Source: Puffinus mauretanicus
Taxonomy: Eukaryota > Chordata > Aves > Procellariiformes > Procellariidae
NCBI GenBank assembly: GCA_023333565.1
Contig: JAJKFH010000741.1
Coordinates: 124,001 to 188,000, forward strand
DNA: 64,000 bases
Direction: 5' to 3'
Shown here: positions 12,111 through 24,405 of the stretch, piece by piece
Numbering within the stretch: the first letter of the stretch is position 1
How the letters are laid out: each line of letters begins with the position of its first letter
Notes under the pieces: generated by a model
Database searches by the model: none
What the model was told of the DNA's origin: nothing
Seen by the model: only the letters and a program-made list of their open reading frames with translations
Translations under genes and position numbers: made by a program

Positions 12111-14529
12111 TTTTTGCTTTCGGTTTTGAAGAGAGAAAAAGTGTAAAGGCAGAGATTTCCTTCTGTGCTTAAATCTAAGAGCACGTTGTGGCTCCTGAAT
12201 TGCTGTTTTCTCCTTGCCCTGGGAAAGCACAGTGTCTTCAGCTCCTTACCTGGCTATTAACCCTGTCAAATATTCAAGATGGTATTTGGATGAGTGTTCA
12301 CTTGTAAGTAGTGTTACTGAATCATGAGTTGCCAGGAGAGAGTATTTATAGCTGCCATTAATGTTTATAGAAGTGGAGAAGCATAGGAAACTTTGCTTAC
12401 ACATAAAAAAAAAAGTTTAAAAAAGTGTTTATTCTAGAAGGCAGAGTTTAACTCTGATATGATTACATGATGCTGTTGATATTCTGCAGGCCTGGGCAGA
12501 TCCCTGGACATTTTTTCTGGGGCCATGGTGACCTTTACATGCTGTGTTTAATGGCAAATTAGAGAAAAAGAGACATTATTTGCATACACTCTAGTATAAT
12601 GGATTAATCCATGTTTACATACATCGTTTGTGAGTCACTAGATAAGTGCCAAAAATCCGAGGAGAACAGAAGAGAATAGTTCACAGCTTCGCAAAGTTCC
12701 TTTTCAAGGTACACAGTCCTGTGCTGCTACTTGGCGTGTGATGTTTTTATTTCCATTGTATGGAAAGAAGGTATATTTAAGAAGGATTAAAGGATTTTCT
12801 GTGCTCTGTTACCTTCCATCTCTTGGGGGAGGGAGTTCCTCTAAACATTTTATTTCGGTTCCTAGAGTTTTTGAGTATGTGGTGCTCGGCCAGACAATTC
12901 ATATGTTTTCATACGCTCCTAGGCACTTGTTTCTGTTAGTTTCTGAGATACAGAGAATTGAGTTCACTTCCATGTGCACGGTTAACCATGTAAATACTGG
13001 AAATTGGACATTTTTGTTTACCCATTGACATCTGTTAGGGCAGGGGGCTATTGGAAGATGGCTCGGTGTCTCTGAAAACCTGAAATATATTCTAATCAGG
13101 AGACCTGTGAGATACAGGTAATGTTAAACTGTATGTAAAAATATACAGTTTCTTGATCAATGTTAGAACAGCTTCCTAAATCTCGCTTTGTCCTTGTGAG
13201 TTGTAGGTGGACACATGAATGTGAATAAGAATTTAAATTAAGTAATTTTTTTGTAGCAAGTCTTGTTATGTGAGAGTGTAGAGTTGCATCATTACTGCAT
13301 GTCCATGGCAACAAGATGATGAAATACATCTTTCAACAGCTACTGATCCCAGCCACTATTATTTCTTATATTATTCCTGAAAACACTTTTTACAGAATTT
13401 CTACTCTATGGGAAATCCTGAAAGCCTATTTTTCTTTGAATTGCAACAAAATCAAGTTGAACGCAAGTTGAAAGTGTTGAAATTCTCTGCAAGTTGGAAA
13501 CGCTGCCGAATGCGGCAGTCTTTTCTCTCGCCATACAACAAGACTGAGTCAATAGTGTGGTTCTGTGACAACGACAGAAAAACAATAGTAAGCGATGGGA
13601 AAGATCTTATTTGGCTATTGGTGTGCGTGTGTGTGGCGGGGTGTTGGTCGTTTTTTCCATCCCAGAAACCAGTAATTCATTTCAAAGGCTTTCTCCATTT
13701 CATGACCTCGATGGAGATGACTCAGATGAGAATATTTCTGAAATTTCCCTTGGCAGGTTATTGCACAGTTTTATAGCCCGTCCCCATAAACAATACTTTT
13801 GTGAACACGTTAAGCCCTTAAAAATACGTATTTCTTAAGTTTTGTGTGAGCTAATGCGTGAGCTAATGCGAGTTCTGTAATAACTTGGTGGCATGCAATG
13901 GATTTTCCTTGGGGTATGGCACTGGGGGCTGTTCTCATCCAGGGAGGGGTTGTTCCCAAACAAGTAGACAAGCACCCTACAAAACGAAACCTCGGCACAG
14001 CCTCTGCAGGCACGGTGATGCTGTTAGCCCTCGCCTCTCTGCCTTGAAAACAGCTTTTAGGAGATCAGAAGAGCTGATGTTGCAGACACTTCAATTTGTT
14101 GGTTCTTTATCTATGCCAGCAATTCTTTTTAGCAGGCTTTTTCTTTTGTTCACATCCCAGGGTTGATGTTTTGCTGTCATCTGTGTGGCTGGTTTTGCTG
14201 ACGCATTGAGGGATACACTAGCAGAGCGCCATAGTATAAGGGTGACCATACCGACTTGCTTCTATTTACGGTTACTAATCAATGAACGACGCTTCTTCCA
14301 TTAATCTGACTAATGATTAAATCTATTTAGACTTCAGGCTTTGCCAATATACCGTGGCAAAATGTTGTGTAGTTTTATAAGTTGTATGGAAAAAGCCATC
14401 CTTTTGTTTTAAAATTGCATCAGATAATTTGAATAGCTCTCAAGCTGGGTGGTGAGAAACTGTGACTACTGCAGTGCTAGTCACCTTCCAAACGCCAGCC
14501 GGTCATATCTGCGTCATGGATCGAGCCCT
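12111..14529. other. Intergenic DNA without recognised genes
   Basis: AT-rich DNA with no supported gene. A 12-bp unit GTGAGCTAATGC is duplicated at about 13845-13869. Frames such as 13408-13776 (+) are not supported by any recognised domain. Confidence 0.5.
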
Positions 14530-14622
14530 GGGCAACCTGGTCTGACCCCAGAGCTGACCTGCTTTGAGCTGGAGGTTGGACCAGAGACCTCCTGAGGTCC
14601 CCTCCAGCTTGAGTTTTCATGT
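14530..14622 (+). mobile_element. CR1 LINE 3' terminal fragment
   Basis: The plus strand carries the CR1 3' end: GGGCAACCTGGTCTGACCCC, then GAGCTGACCTGCTTTGAGC and the GGAGGTTGGACCAGAGACCT block, followed by a diverged tail. Only about 90 bp are recognisable. Confidence 0.88.
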
Positions 14623-14666
14623 ACGCCTGTTTCTCCCACCAGCCTGCTCTCTTCCAAACTATATTC

Positions 14667-14743
14667 CATCACATCACATCACATCACATCATATTATATT
14701 ATATTATATTATGTTATGTTATGTTATATTATATTATATTATA
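14667..14743. repeat. Compound pentanucleotide microsatellite
   Basis: About four CATCA units (14667-14690) are followed by ATATT units, three ATGTT units and again ATATT units to about 14743. The array keeps a 5-bp period throughout while the unit changes by single transitions. It begins about 45 bp after the CR1 3' end. Confidence 0.9.
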
Positions 14744-15275
14744 CCTCTCCTTTTGTAGCAACTGTTCTGTACTTTTTGTCATCCTTGTCTTTCTGACTTT
14801 CCTATTTTTTTTTTCCCCCCAATCCTTTTTATGATGGGAGGGGAACTGGTAAAAAATCCAAGGGTCTCAGTTGCTTGTCTTACTTTTTCCATGGCCTGTG
14901 TCTTCCATACAGATCTTTTGTCTACTCCTGCAGATTGGCTAGCAGCCAACGCTGAGATTGGGTCTCTTCAGGCGATATCCTGAGTTTTGCTGTCTATTTG
15001 TGTCAAGAGAGCAAGGCAAAACTGTGCTTAGAAAATAAATTCAGTTGCCGAAACTTTGCTCTGAAGGATTGTCCTGTGCTAATAGCACTTGTTCACGTAG
15101 GCGCTGCTCACGTAGACAACTAACCCGGAGAGCTGCACAGAGACAGACTGTGTCATGGTGCCTGGAAGTAAATTACTTTAGGTGTCCAATGGCTTCTCCC
15201 GCATTTAAACTCATGATCTACCAAAGGAATTTTTTTTTTTACTCTATCATCAGTTTCAAAAGTTAGCCAGACCTT

Positions 15276-15319
15276 GGTATTTCTTTTAAGGATTTAAGGT
15301 ATTTCTTTTAAGGATTTTA
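15276..15319. repeat. 22-bp tandem duplication
   Basis: GGTATTTCTTTTAAGGATTT occurs at 15276 and 15298 in direct tandem, giving two copies with a 22-bp period. Confidence 0.85.
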
Positions 15320-15654
15320 TGAAGAAGCAGTTATAGATTATTCCATTTTGGCATGTGGGATGACTGCACAGATGCCGCATAAATACCAGTGAAATAGGGT
15401 TTCCCATCAGGAATGAGAGTAGGAATATTTGAATGGGTTTCAGACTTTAGATTCAGACTTGCCCCGTTCTGCTAAACTTGCTTACGCACACCTAAGCTGT
15501 CTGTTGGACAGGCCTGATGTCTGTTTCTGGTAAAAGAACGAGATTCAGGATTAGTGATTCACAGAAGACTGATGAATCAGTTGTGAAAGTTAAAATTTCT
15601 TTTAATTCGGACTATTAATGTATGCAATGCATAGAAATGAAATGGGTCAGGAAC

Positions 15655-15706
15655 AGTGGATTACATTTACATATGTAACTTAATTACATGACATACGTAA
15701 TCCACT
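15655..15706. repeat. 52-bp imperfect inverted repeat
   Basis: AGTGGATTAC at 15655-15664 is exactly reverse-complementary to GTAATCCACT at 15697-15706. The intervening 32 bases contain ATGTAA and TTACAT, which can pair in a second stem, so most of the segment could fold as one interrupted hairpin. Confidence 0.8.
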
Positions 15707-15876
15707 ACGCTACAGTCTTCAAAAACATTTCAGGTGTGATCGTTAGGAGACTTTTGGTGCTTGTTTGAATCTCAGTTTAGTCTATAACGTGTACGTACTC
15801 TTTATGATCTGTGCTGTAATACTGCACTCCTCATTTAGGAAAGAGAGTATTTCAAATGGGGGTGATAATGGGCCAA

Positions 15877-15918
15877 AGTATGATGGACAAATTACATAGT
15901 ATGATAGACAAATTACAT
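15877..15918. repeat. 21-bp tandem duplication
   Basis: AGTATGATGGACAAATTACAT at 15877-15897 is repeated with one mismatch at 15898-15918. The 21-bp period keeps the plus frame 15856-16167 open, which therefore shows a repeated M(M/I)DKLH peptide. Confidence 0.85.
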
Positions 15919-18039
15919 GAAGCCAGAGAGCTACAATTAGTTCAGGTTACTGAAGGCTTTCTTTTTTGTGGACTTGAAGGAAAAACACTGGTTTGTCCTA
16001 CGCGAGGGCTTGCAGTCCCAGCCGGGTCTGGGTGCTGCTGCGCTAGGGCTGCGTCTCACCGAGCAGAGAAGCAACTGGAAAAACAATTAGTCGGTAGAGC
16101 CGCATTTTTCTGGAAGTCATACTTTTTTACCAACGATCGCCAGGCGATGTCAGAGTCCAGGAATTAAAAAAAGAAAGCGTTGCTGCTGTTCCAAAGTGCT
16201 GGAACAAGTGCGGTGTTACCCAAGAGCTAGACAAAGAAAGACGGGGTTGCGAAAAGCTTTGCAAGCATCATAACACGACTCCTTGCTGTCTAAGCCAGCA
16301 CACCTTTCACAGAGTCTTCCTAGCCTCCACTTCGCGGCCTTTTGGCTGCAAACCAGAGGGATTTCGCTTTATTAGAGTTCTCACAGTTCTTCTGGCTCGC
16401 GATGATGTGCTTACGCTCTTCTTATTATAAAATGCTTTACTCTGGGTAGTTTCTTCTTGCTTAAAGAGAGCGTTAATGCCTGAGAGGACAGAAACAGTTT
16501 CTGCCTTTACAATTTGTAGCCTTTTTGGTTATTCTGTACATTCAAATCCCTCTAAAAGCCAGGAAAGTTGCTATTCTGCATTATGTAAGGAGGAAACATG
16601 AAATCTGCGTCTTATTCTGTCACTACCAAGCGACCCAGTCCGTATTTCTCCCTCCTATGCTGTAGTGTTAAGTCATAGATAATTTAGGCAGCCATAGGAA
16701 GCTTTACGATTTCAGACAATTTAGGAAGATTTTCCAAAAACCAAAGGGCTTTAGACATCCGAGATGCTCTGAATCATCCTTTGTAGATGCACAGCTCCGT
16801 CCACTGACTATATTGGGGAGAAAAGGTTCTTTTTTTGGGTCTTCTGAGTCACAGCTCGGTCGGATTCCCAAAGCAGCAGGAGGAGGAGGATCGGACGGGA
16901 GGGGGGCCGTGGGTTCGCCTCCTTCCTCGGGGGGGGAAACTTTCTGGGGCTTGTCAAGGGGAGCCCCGCTGGCCCCGAGGTCGTGGGGGAACTCAGCGGC
17001 CAGCAGCGCAAAGCAGCCCCAGGGCTCGTAACGCAAAACCTTACGGGTGGTCTCTAACGATCAGTAGAGGCTCTCGCAACCCATCAGTGTAACCCAAGGA
17101 TGGACGTGCTGTTTCAAGGGTCCTTCCAGCCCCGATCTCCTGCGGGGGTGCCTGGGGAAGGACAGCACAAGCCATGTCCCACCAGCCCGATGTGTTTTCC
17201 CACCAGTAACCCGTAATTAATTTTTCCATGTAGTTGTGCAGCTCGCCCCATGTGACACTTCCAGCTTGTTCTAGAGCCCAGAAGGTGACAAACATCTCCT
17301 ACCAACCTTTCCACAAACCTCTTCCTGATCCTCAGCGTCCCCTTATGCCCTGTCTTGAAGCACAGTGACTCCAAAACCGTGGGTTTTCTTACAGCACTCC
17401 TCTAGCACGCCTCACTCGGCTGGTTTGCCGGAGAGCTGCAAGGAGAAGAGCTCCTGCTGACGGAGCTGGGAGCTCCCGGCCCCCAGCGGGACGAAGGTCT
17501 GGGCTCTTCCAGATGTTCCCCACAGCTGGAAAATCTGTTGCGCTCATAGGAAAGTGACTACAACGCTCGGGGCCCCTCACGTGATTTTAATCTGAAAAAT
17601 ATTTGGTTAATCCGTGACAGAAATGCATCTGTTAAAAAGATGATTTGGCCTTTGCCTTCGAATCCTTTGGCAAGCTGGGTCGTGAGCTTGGAGCGGAGCG
17701 AGTCCCCGACGCTGAGCACTCCAGCATGAAACTGCAGACACCTCCAGGTGGAGAGGATTCAAACACCCTTTAAAACACATAATCTGGGGTTTTTTTCCCC
17801 ACTGTTGGGAGAGGCATTTCTAAATTGTTTCCTCATGGCCTTCATGGTCCAGCTTTCCTGGTCAGAGCTGAGCTGTCACCTCCTGGGGAGAAACCTCTTG
17901 GGCAGAGGGACCAAAATGTGCTCTTCAGTAAAAGGCAAAGAGAAAGGAAACAAAAAGCAGGGGAAGGGGCTGGAAAGCAGAGGCGGCGGAGGGAGGGCGG
18001 GATGCGTGGCCCTGCGGCGGCCCCGCGGACGTGCCCAAC

Positions 18040-18190
18040 CTCACGCTACTCCTCCTCTCTTCCTCCTCTTCCTGCACCTTTCCGTGCCGTCCTTCCTTTG
18101 CTCTCACCATCTCCTTTTTCCTCTTCTTCTTTCTCTCTACTTCATCGCTGCCTTTCTCCTCTTCCTCCCATTACCCCCCTTTGCTCCATC
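18040..18190. repeat. Pyrimidine-rich (CT) low-complexity tract
   Basis: The plus strand is overwhelmingly C and T, with many TCCTC and CTTCTT words and few purines. It produces spurious leucine/serine/proline-rich frames in all three forward frames. Confidence 0.75.
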
Positions 18191-21100
18191 TTCGCCTCTG
18201 CCTCCTTGTGACGTTTCTTTTCCCTGCACAAGGAAAGTGATCCTTTGCTTCTCTGCTGTGTTGCGTCTCTCCGAAAAGGAAACCCTTCACACGAGGGTCT
18301 GCGTGGTTTCTTTTGTTCCTAAGCCACAAAAGCTGCTCCCCGTGGAGGCCTCTGGGCACCATGACAATATAAATAGCAATAATTAACGCAGCACTGCACG
18401 TACAGAAGAGGTAGGAGAACTGACGACAGGGGGCTGACATTTGGGAACGTATACGGCCATTAACGAAAGGCCGCTGAGATGTTTCTCCTGCAATTGCGGA
18501 AGCATTTACCGCTTCAGACTGCTGTTAACTCCCAGGAGTTACCCATTAACACACAAGCAAGGCACAGAGCTACGGGTAGTTAAATATAGAAGAAATCTAT
18601 GCGTAAGTGAGTTTAATGAACGATAGCCACAGATGGAAGTTACACGTTAGGCCAGGTCCTTGCAAGCTCTGCCCAATTGCCATTGGCCGAAGTAAACACC
18701 AGCCAAGACCTTAAGGACTCTAAATTGCTTTTCCATACAGCAATGTCTATCAACGTATATCCCTTGGCAGTACGTGACGAACAAGGTCACAATGCAATTC
18801 ACTTTCCCGTATCTTTCTTCCAAAATGTCCCCACCTGAAAAGAGGCATTTCTGGGTTTCCTCCAGCATATTGTGGCGACATGCATTGATGCCACCACCAA
18901 GCGTGCTTGTGGCACTCTTCAGAAGACACTGAGCTGAGCAGTGAAAGCTGTCCATGAGAACGGGTGTCTACTCTGCACAGCCTTTACAGGAAACTTCTCG
19001 AGGTCTTCGTGCCTGCAGAGAGCTCTGCTAGAGGAGAGGGGAGCGAGGAGATGCGGGGGAATGGGAGGAGGGAGCTCTTCCACCTGCACGTGGGAGCTGC
19101 CTCCCTTCTCCAGGCTCCTGGAGTAGCAGTCAGGAACCAATACATTTAATTTAACTCTACACAGGCTGCACAGTTGGGCTGTCAGTGCACTGCCTCGCTG
19201 CAAAGACACCCGAGATCAGCCCCGCTGCTATCAGGCTATTTCTGGTCCTCCCCATCTTCCCTGGTGCCCATGTGCCACTGCCTGACCCTTGGGTGACACC
19301 CTTAACTTGGTGTCCCGTATGGATGTCCTTTGAGAGGTGTATAGAAGGTGTCAGGGATTTCTTTGCACTCTGGATCTGCTGAGGTGACGGTCTCACGCGT
19401 GTTGTAACACCGTGCTGCTCCCACCACCCACATCGCAGCATCGCTGGCGGTCCGTGGCGGTAGCCCTAAGGACCACGGCATCACATAGGGGTGTGTTTTT
19501 TTTTGTTTATATTCCCAACTTTCTCATAACTCTGAGATCATTTCCAACCACGCAGGCAGCCTGAGTCTCCATTTTCTGTCAAACAATAGGCTGTCCGGTT
19601 TCCTGCGCGGGGGCCGCTCTGCGGATGAACTTTGCTCGGTGACTGCACGGTTTGGGTCCAGGATCGGTCTGACCCCCCGGCACTTCAGCGTTCTGTTTCC
19701 CGCCAGCCTCTGGAAACGAGGGGGAGGAGGGAGACGTGATGGCATGCCAAACATTGTGCTCCTGCGACCTGCTCCTGTGCGCCCTGAAGTGCGTCAGATA
19801 CGCCACATATGGCTAAAACGGGTCTGGGATGAAGAGTTGACTGGTTGATTACTGTATCTTCCATGAGCCTACGTAAGAAAGGCTAGCATAAAGTCTAGAA
19901 CAAACAAATAGGAGGGTTTTTTTTCCCTACCCAATTTAAATAGATTTGTTTTGCTTCCCAGAGGCACTTCTGCTGTGCTGCCAGCGTGACTTTTTGTGCT
20001 TGACAATGACTCTATTTTGAATACAGGGTGAATTTTAAAAGCTTTCTCCTTGTCCCAATTCACTTGAGGGCGGTATAAAATATCTCGAGCCTTTCCTTAG
20101 GCTTCCATCCCCTGAACAACTTGTGCATACTGCTTTAAACATCTTTTTTCTGTGACAATTTAAGAAACATCATTCAAGCAGTGCAATCATATTTTGGCCA
20201 GGGTGCTTCTTTTTAGAGCATAATGGGCCTGGGAGTACGCTGTCCTGTCCAGATGATGCTATCTCAGCCAACTGGCCCCAATAACTCTATTACAAGCTTT
20301 CCTTGTATGACATTCATAGCCTCTTTTTTATTTTTTTTTGCCAAAATATTTCCCTGACCTCTTGCAGAACCTCAGCTCTTGGGCACTTCTCTTCGACAGG
20401 TGGGTTTCCCCACGGGAGGTGGGTGAGCTGGGTTTGGCAACCTGCTGAATTCCCCCGCTCCCTCCCACCCTCTTGCAAATCACGAAGGGAGGGGAAAGCC
20501 AGGGTACAGCCAGTGGGTCTGGAAGACCTACAAGATGGGGTAGTTCCCTCTAGGAAGGAAAGGCTCCTTCATATTTATTAATATTAAATACTGACATGAG
20601 AAAGACAGTGGGTCACCAGAAGAATAAAGGCAATGTTTGGCTACTTGCCTGCTATCTTCTGGACCTGGTTAGCAAGTAACGGCGTTATAATTTTGGGGAT
20701 GGAGAGATGGTGAGAGGTTCACCAACAACCAGTGACTCTCCGGAGCATTTCAGCAAGGGACAACCAGTCAATCATTGCATCTTTTCTATAACTGTAACGT
20801 CTTGTTCACTTTCTGATCCAAAAATTGGCTTCATGATGAAGGTGGTTATCCTATCTTTTGCTTTTCCAGGAAAGCTGCTTTTGCAGACAAATTCCTTTCT
20901 GTGAAGTATGAGGCCGTTTATGAAGTGAGAAAACATTTGCATGGACTAGCGGTAGGCAGGAAAAGATTTGTCATCCTACAAAAATTCTCCCATTTTATGG
21001 TGGAAAAGAAATGGAAACTTAAAGTTGTTTTTTTTGAAATGAAAAACCAAGGAAGGAATCGGTGGGGAAAGAGTGATCCTGCAACAGTGAACTTATTGGT

Positions 21101-22441
21101 AGTTAATGTACTTACCTGGAGGATTAAGGCATTGCAAAAGCTTGTCCCGAGCACTTGTCCAAAGGCCTCCATGAGAGGGTAAACCTCCGCGCTATCTGTC
21201 AAATGGAGGGGAGGGGGAAGTTCTCAGCTGTGTTTTGACCGAGAAATTCCTTGCTAGACCTGAGAAATATTTCCCAAGGACGGTTGAGTTGAACTTGGCT
21301 TGTTTCCATAAAAATATTACACTCAGACAAAAGACAGATTTGTCCAAAAATTTCCACCGGGCTCAAGCGGAGATGTTTCCTTGCTTCCCAGAATACGAAA
21401 GAGGTGAAAACAACCTCATATTTTCTGGGGGGGGGGGGGAAGTGTCTTCCAGTTCTCAATGAATGTGTCTCCACATGTCCGCTCCTTACTCATCATGAGT
21501 CCACTCAATAGGCTTAATATTATTAAGCAAAATAAACTTCCCGTTAAAGATGCTTTTGTATGAGATCAGGAAAAGTCCAGGACCCAGCCTGAAAAAGGTT
21601 ACGAGCAAGTTTCTGCAGCGCTGGCCGTGGCCCACGACGTCTGAAAAGAGCTACTTTATTATCGTGTCCGCAAACAGCGCTTGTTTGTTTAAGGGCTATG
21701 TTGTTGGGGGGTTAAAAATTGGCTAGTGATGTAGGGATTTTATAAGTAGATTGGAAATATGTTTAAAAAAATTTGAAAAAAACTGAGAGTAAAATTCGGC
21801 GTTGCTTATCTAAATGTTAAACTTAACCAAGGGAAATTAGCTCTGCCTTTTCCCGGATTTTTCCTACTGTAGGGGCCTACAGTATCATTAATGTTATCAT
21901 TAATATATTTATTTTTAAATTGGTTTAATTTCACCTGTTTTAACTTCTGATATCATTGTGAAGTAGGGCTGAAGCCATTTATTGCTTAATATGCATTTCT
22001 TTTTCTGAATAGGTTTATATTTCTTTTAAACATTAACTTTACTTTTATTCATTGCAACATTCCTATGTTATACTTTATTCAAAATTAAAATTGTTCTTTT
22101 TCTTATAATATATTCTTGTGTAAATCCTAAACAAGAAGCTTAAAAGAAATCTTATCATATGCTGCTCTGGGCTATTTTAAACTATGAAGATTAAAACTTG
22201 GAAGATGTTTATTATAACTTTTCCAACCAGATTCAGAGATGCACACCAGTTTTTACCTCACAAAGCAATAAACACAAAACAGTTAAACTGGTTTTGCAAC
22301 TGATTTTTGTTTTGGCAGGGCAATAAATAGCCCTAAATATAGCATAAAAATTAGACTGTTTCCTTCTGCCGCTTGCGTTGCTGCATTCCCCGAACACGAG
22401 TGCACACTCCTGCCTGTGGGTAACGTGTCTTTAGGATGCAG

Positions 22442-22477
22442 GCATGTACACGCACGCGTGCGTACGTGTACGCACGT
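22442..22477. repeat. 36-bp strictly alternating purine-pyrimidine tract
   Basis: From G22442 to T22477 every purine is followed by a pyrimidine without exception. The centre ACGCACGCGTGCGT is a perfect palindrome. The composition is mainly CG, CA/TG and TA steps. Confidence 0.85.
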
Positions 22478-22744
22478 TATCTTTGACATGGCTGAGGAAC
22501 TCTGGATCAATGGGCAGCTTGTACAGAGGTCGTTTTTGTAGTTCTGCTTTGAACCTGCAGGTTTCTCATCCGTGGTTGATTTGTCTTCTCCCTTTCCATT
22601 AGCAATGGTCATCATATTCATTCTTAAAAACAGGTCTGAAGATGGGAACTACCTTTAGGGCAGGGTAGCAGTTTTATAGTAGAAATGAGGGTCCCCATAA
22701 TGCTGAGAAAACCAGAGACATGCCTTGGTCAAACCTGGACTGAA

Positions 22745-22845
22745 GATCTGGTGTCTGACCCCAGAGCTACCCCTGGTTTGCGCCGGAGGTTGGACCAGAG
22801 AGCTCCAAGGTCCCTTGGCCTGAGTTATCCTCTGATTCTACCGTT
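22745..22845 (+). mobile_element. CR1 LINE 3' terminal fragment
   Basis: Plus-strand CR1 3' UTR: GTGTCTGACCCCAGAGCT and GGAGGTTGGACCAGAGAGCT, followed by the AAGGTCCCTTGGCCTGAGTT block and a diverged tail ending near TCTGATTCTA. About 100 bp. Confidence 0.87.
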
Positions 22846-23782
22846 GCCAGTTGTGTTCATTGCTTATTGTATCGCAAATCACACATAAAGCATTTGCCCA
22901 CGTCGCTGTTAGCTGCAATACCTGCGTACCGCAAAAATATCTGATAACATTTGCTGGTATATGAAATTTAAGCAGTTATTCTGGTAAGTGAACGTCAACA
23001 TGAGATTTTTTTCAGTCAGACACATGTGAAATTCATACCTTCTAAATAACAAGAATACGCCGTATGCAAAGAAGGTGCTGCTCGGCTGTTAGCACTTCCA
23101 GCAAAAGTTGAGTTGCTAGACAGCTTTCCCTTACTCAGGAAGGATGTCTTCCCACTTTGCAGTAAAGAAAAGACAAATCTTCATTTTTTTACTTTTCTAC
23201 TACTGTGGGAAACCCACCCTGGTCGCTCTGCCCAACTGATACCAAGGTCTTCTGCACTGTGCTGTGAGATTTGGAGATTGAGGTAACAAGTCCAAAGTCT
23301 GAATCCCCAGAAGACTCCAGCTGATCACCTTCACCTTCTGATCATAAATGCGACTCGGACATCGTTAGACCAATCTAGATCCAAATTTCCACATTGCTTC
23401 CAATCAAGCAGTAATTGTATCAGTGGGACAATGCTGAACAAAAATCTATGTTCAACCTTGGCGTCAGTCCTTGCCTGGTTGTCAAAGTTCTATACATTGT
23501 CTCCTCCCAGTAGAGAACAGAAACTGGAATAGATATGGACTGCCGCTAAAAGCAAAAAATGCAGGCTTTTAGCTAGATTTAGACTAGTAAAACCAGGCTG
23601 AATAAAATAAGCTAAATAGCAAAATGTTCAGAAAAAATTGACTGTTATGCAACTTGTTTTTCAAGTAAATGCACTTTACTTCTTATCATCTTAGGGCCTG
23701 TGCTCTGAGGGTTATGAGAAACAGGGAGCGCAGTAGGGAAGTGAGGGGGGGATTTTGTTAAGGAACCAAAAGCGTGCCCTTA
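22846..23782. other. Intergenic DNA without recognised genes
   Basis: Spacer between two plus-strand CR1 pieces. No supported gene or structured repeat. Confidence 0.5.
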
Positions 23783-24405
23783 ATCATATGAACATGAGCC
23801 GGCAGTGTGCCCAGGTGGCCAAGAAGGCCAACGGCATCCTGGCCTGTATCAGAACTGGTGTGGCCAACAGAAGCAGGGAGGTGATCGTGCCCCTGTACTC
23901 GGCACTGGTGAGGCCGCACCTCGAATACTGTGTTCAGTTTTGGGCCCCTCACTACAAGAAGGACATGGAGGTGTTGGAGCGTGTCCAGAGGAGGGCACGA
24001 AGCTGGTGAAGGGCCTGGAGCACAAGTCTGATGGGGAGCGGCTGAGGGAACTGGGGTTGTTTAGTCTGGAGAAGAGGAGGCTGAGGGGAGACCTCATCGC
24101 GCTCTACAACTACCTGAAGGGTGGTTGTGGTGAGGTGTAGACGAGAGGAAATGGTCTCAAGTTGCCCCAGGGGAGGTTTAGACTGGACATTAGGAGAAAT
24201 TTCCTCACCGAAAGGGTTCTCAAGCCTTGGAACAGGCTGCCCAGGGAAGTGGTGGAGTCACCATCCCTGGAGGCATTTAAAAGACGTGTAGATGTGGTGC
24301 TTAGGGACATGGTTTAGTGGTGGACTTGGTAGTGTTAGGTTAACGGTTAGATTTGATGATTTTAAGGGTCTTTTCCAACCTAAATTATTCTATGATTCTA
24401 TGATT
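23783..24405 (+). mobile_element. CR1 LINE, 5'-truncated, near-complete 3' end
   Basis: Plus-strand CR1 with the C-terminal ORF2 protein: [20 protein letters not shown] at about 23788, the [20 protein letters not shown] segment, a frame change near 24003, [20 protein letters not shown] near 24040-24100, a stop near 24140, then [20 protein letters not shown] and [14 protein letters not shown] at about 24148-24270. It ends with the diagnostic tail ATTATTCTATGATTCTATGATT at about 24385-24405. The frameshift and stops make it non-functional. It is the least diverged CR1 copy here. Confidence 0.94.

Larger units (their letters stand above)
14744..22744. other. Intergenic DNA without recognised genes
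   Basis: About 8 kb with no supported gene. It contains the 22-bp duplication at 15276-15319, an inverted repeat at 15655-15706, the 21-bp duplication at 15877-15918, a GC-rich island at 16830-17030, a pyrimidine-rich tract at 18040-18190 and an alternating purine-pyrimidine tract at 22442-22477. The plus frame 17748-18386 (212 codons) is mostly a translation of the CT-rich tract and is not taken as a gene. Confidence 0.55.

Noticed and set aside
17748..18386. Plus-strand frame of 212 codons
   Set aside because: Its second half is the translation of a CT-rich low-complexity tract, and all three frames there are open. No domain, splice context or promoter.
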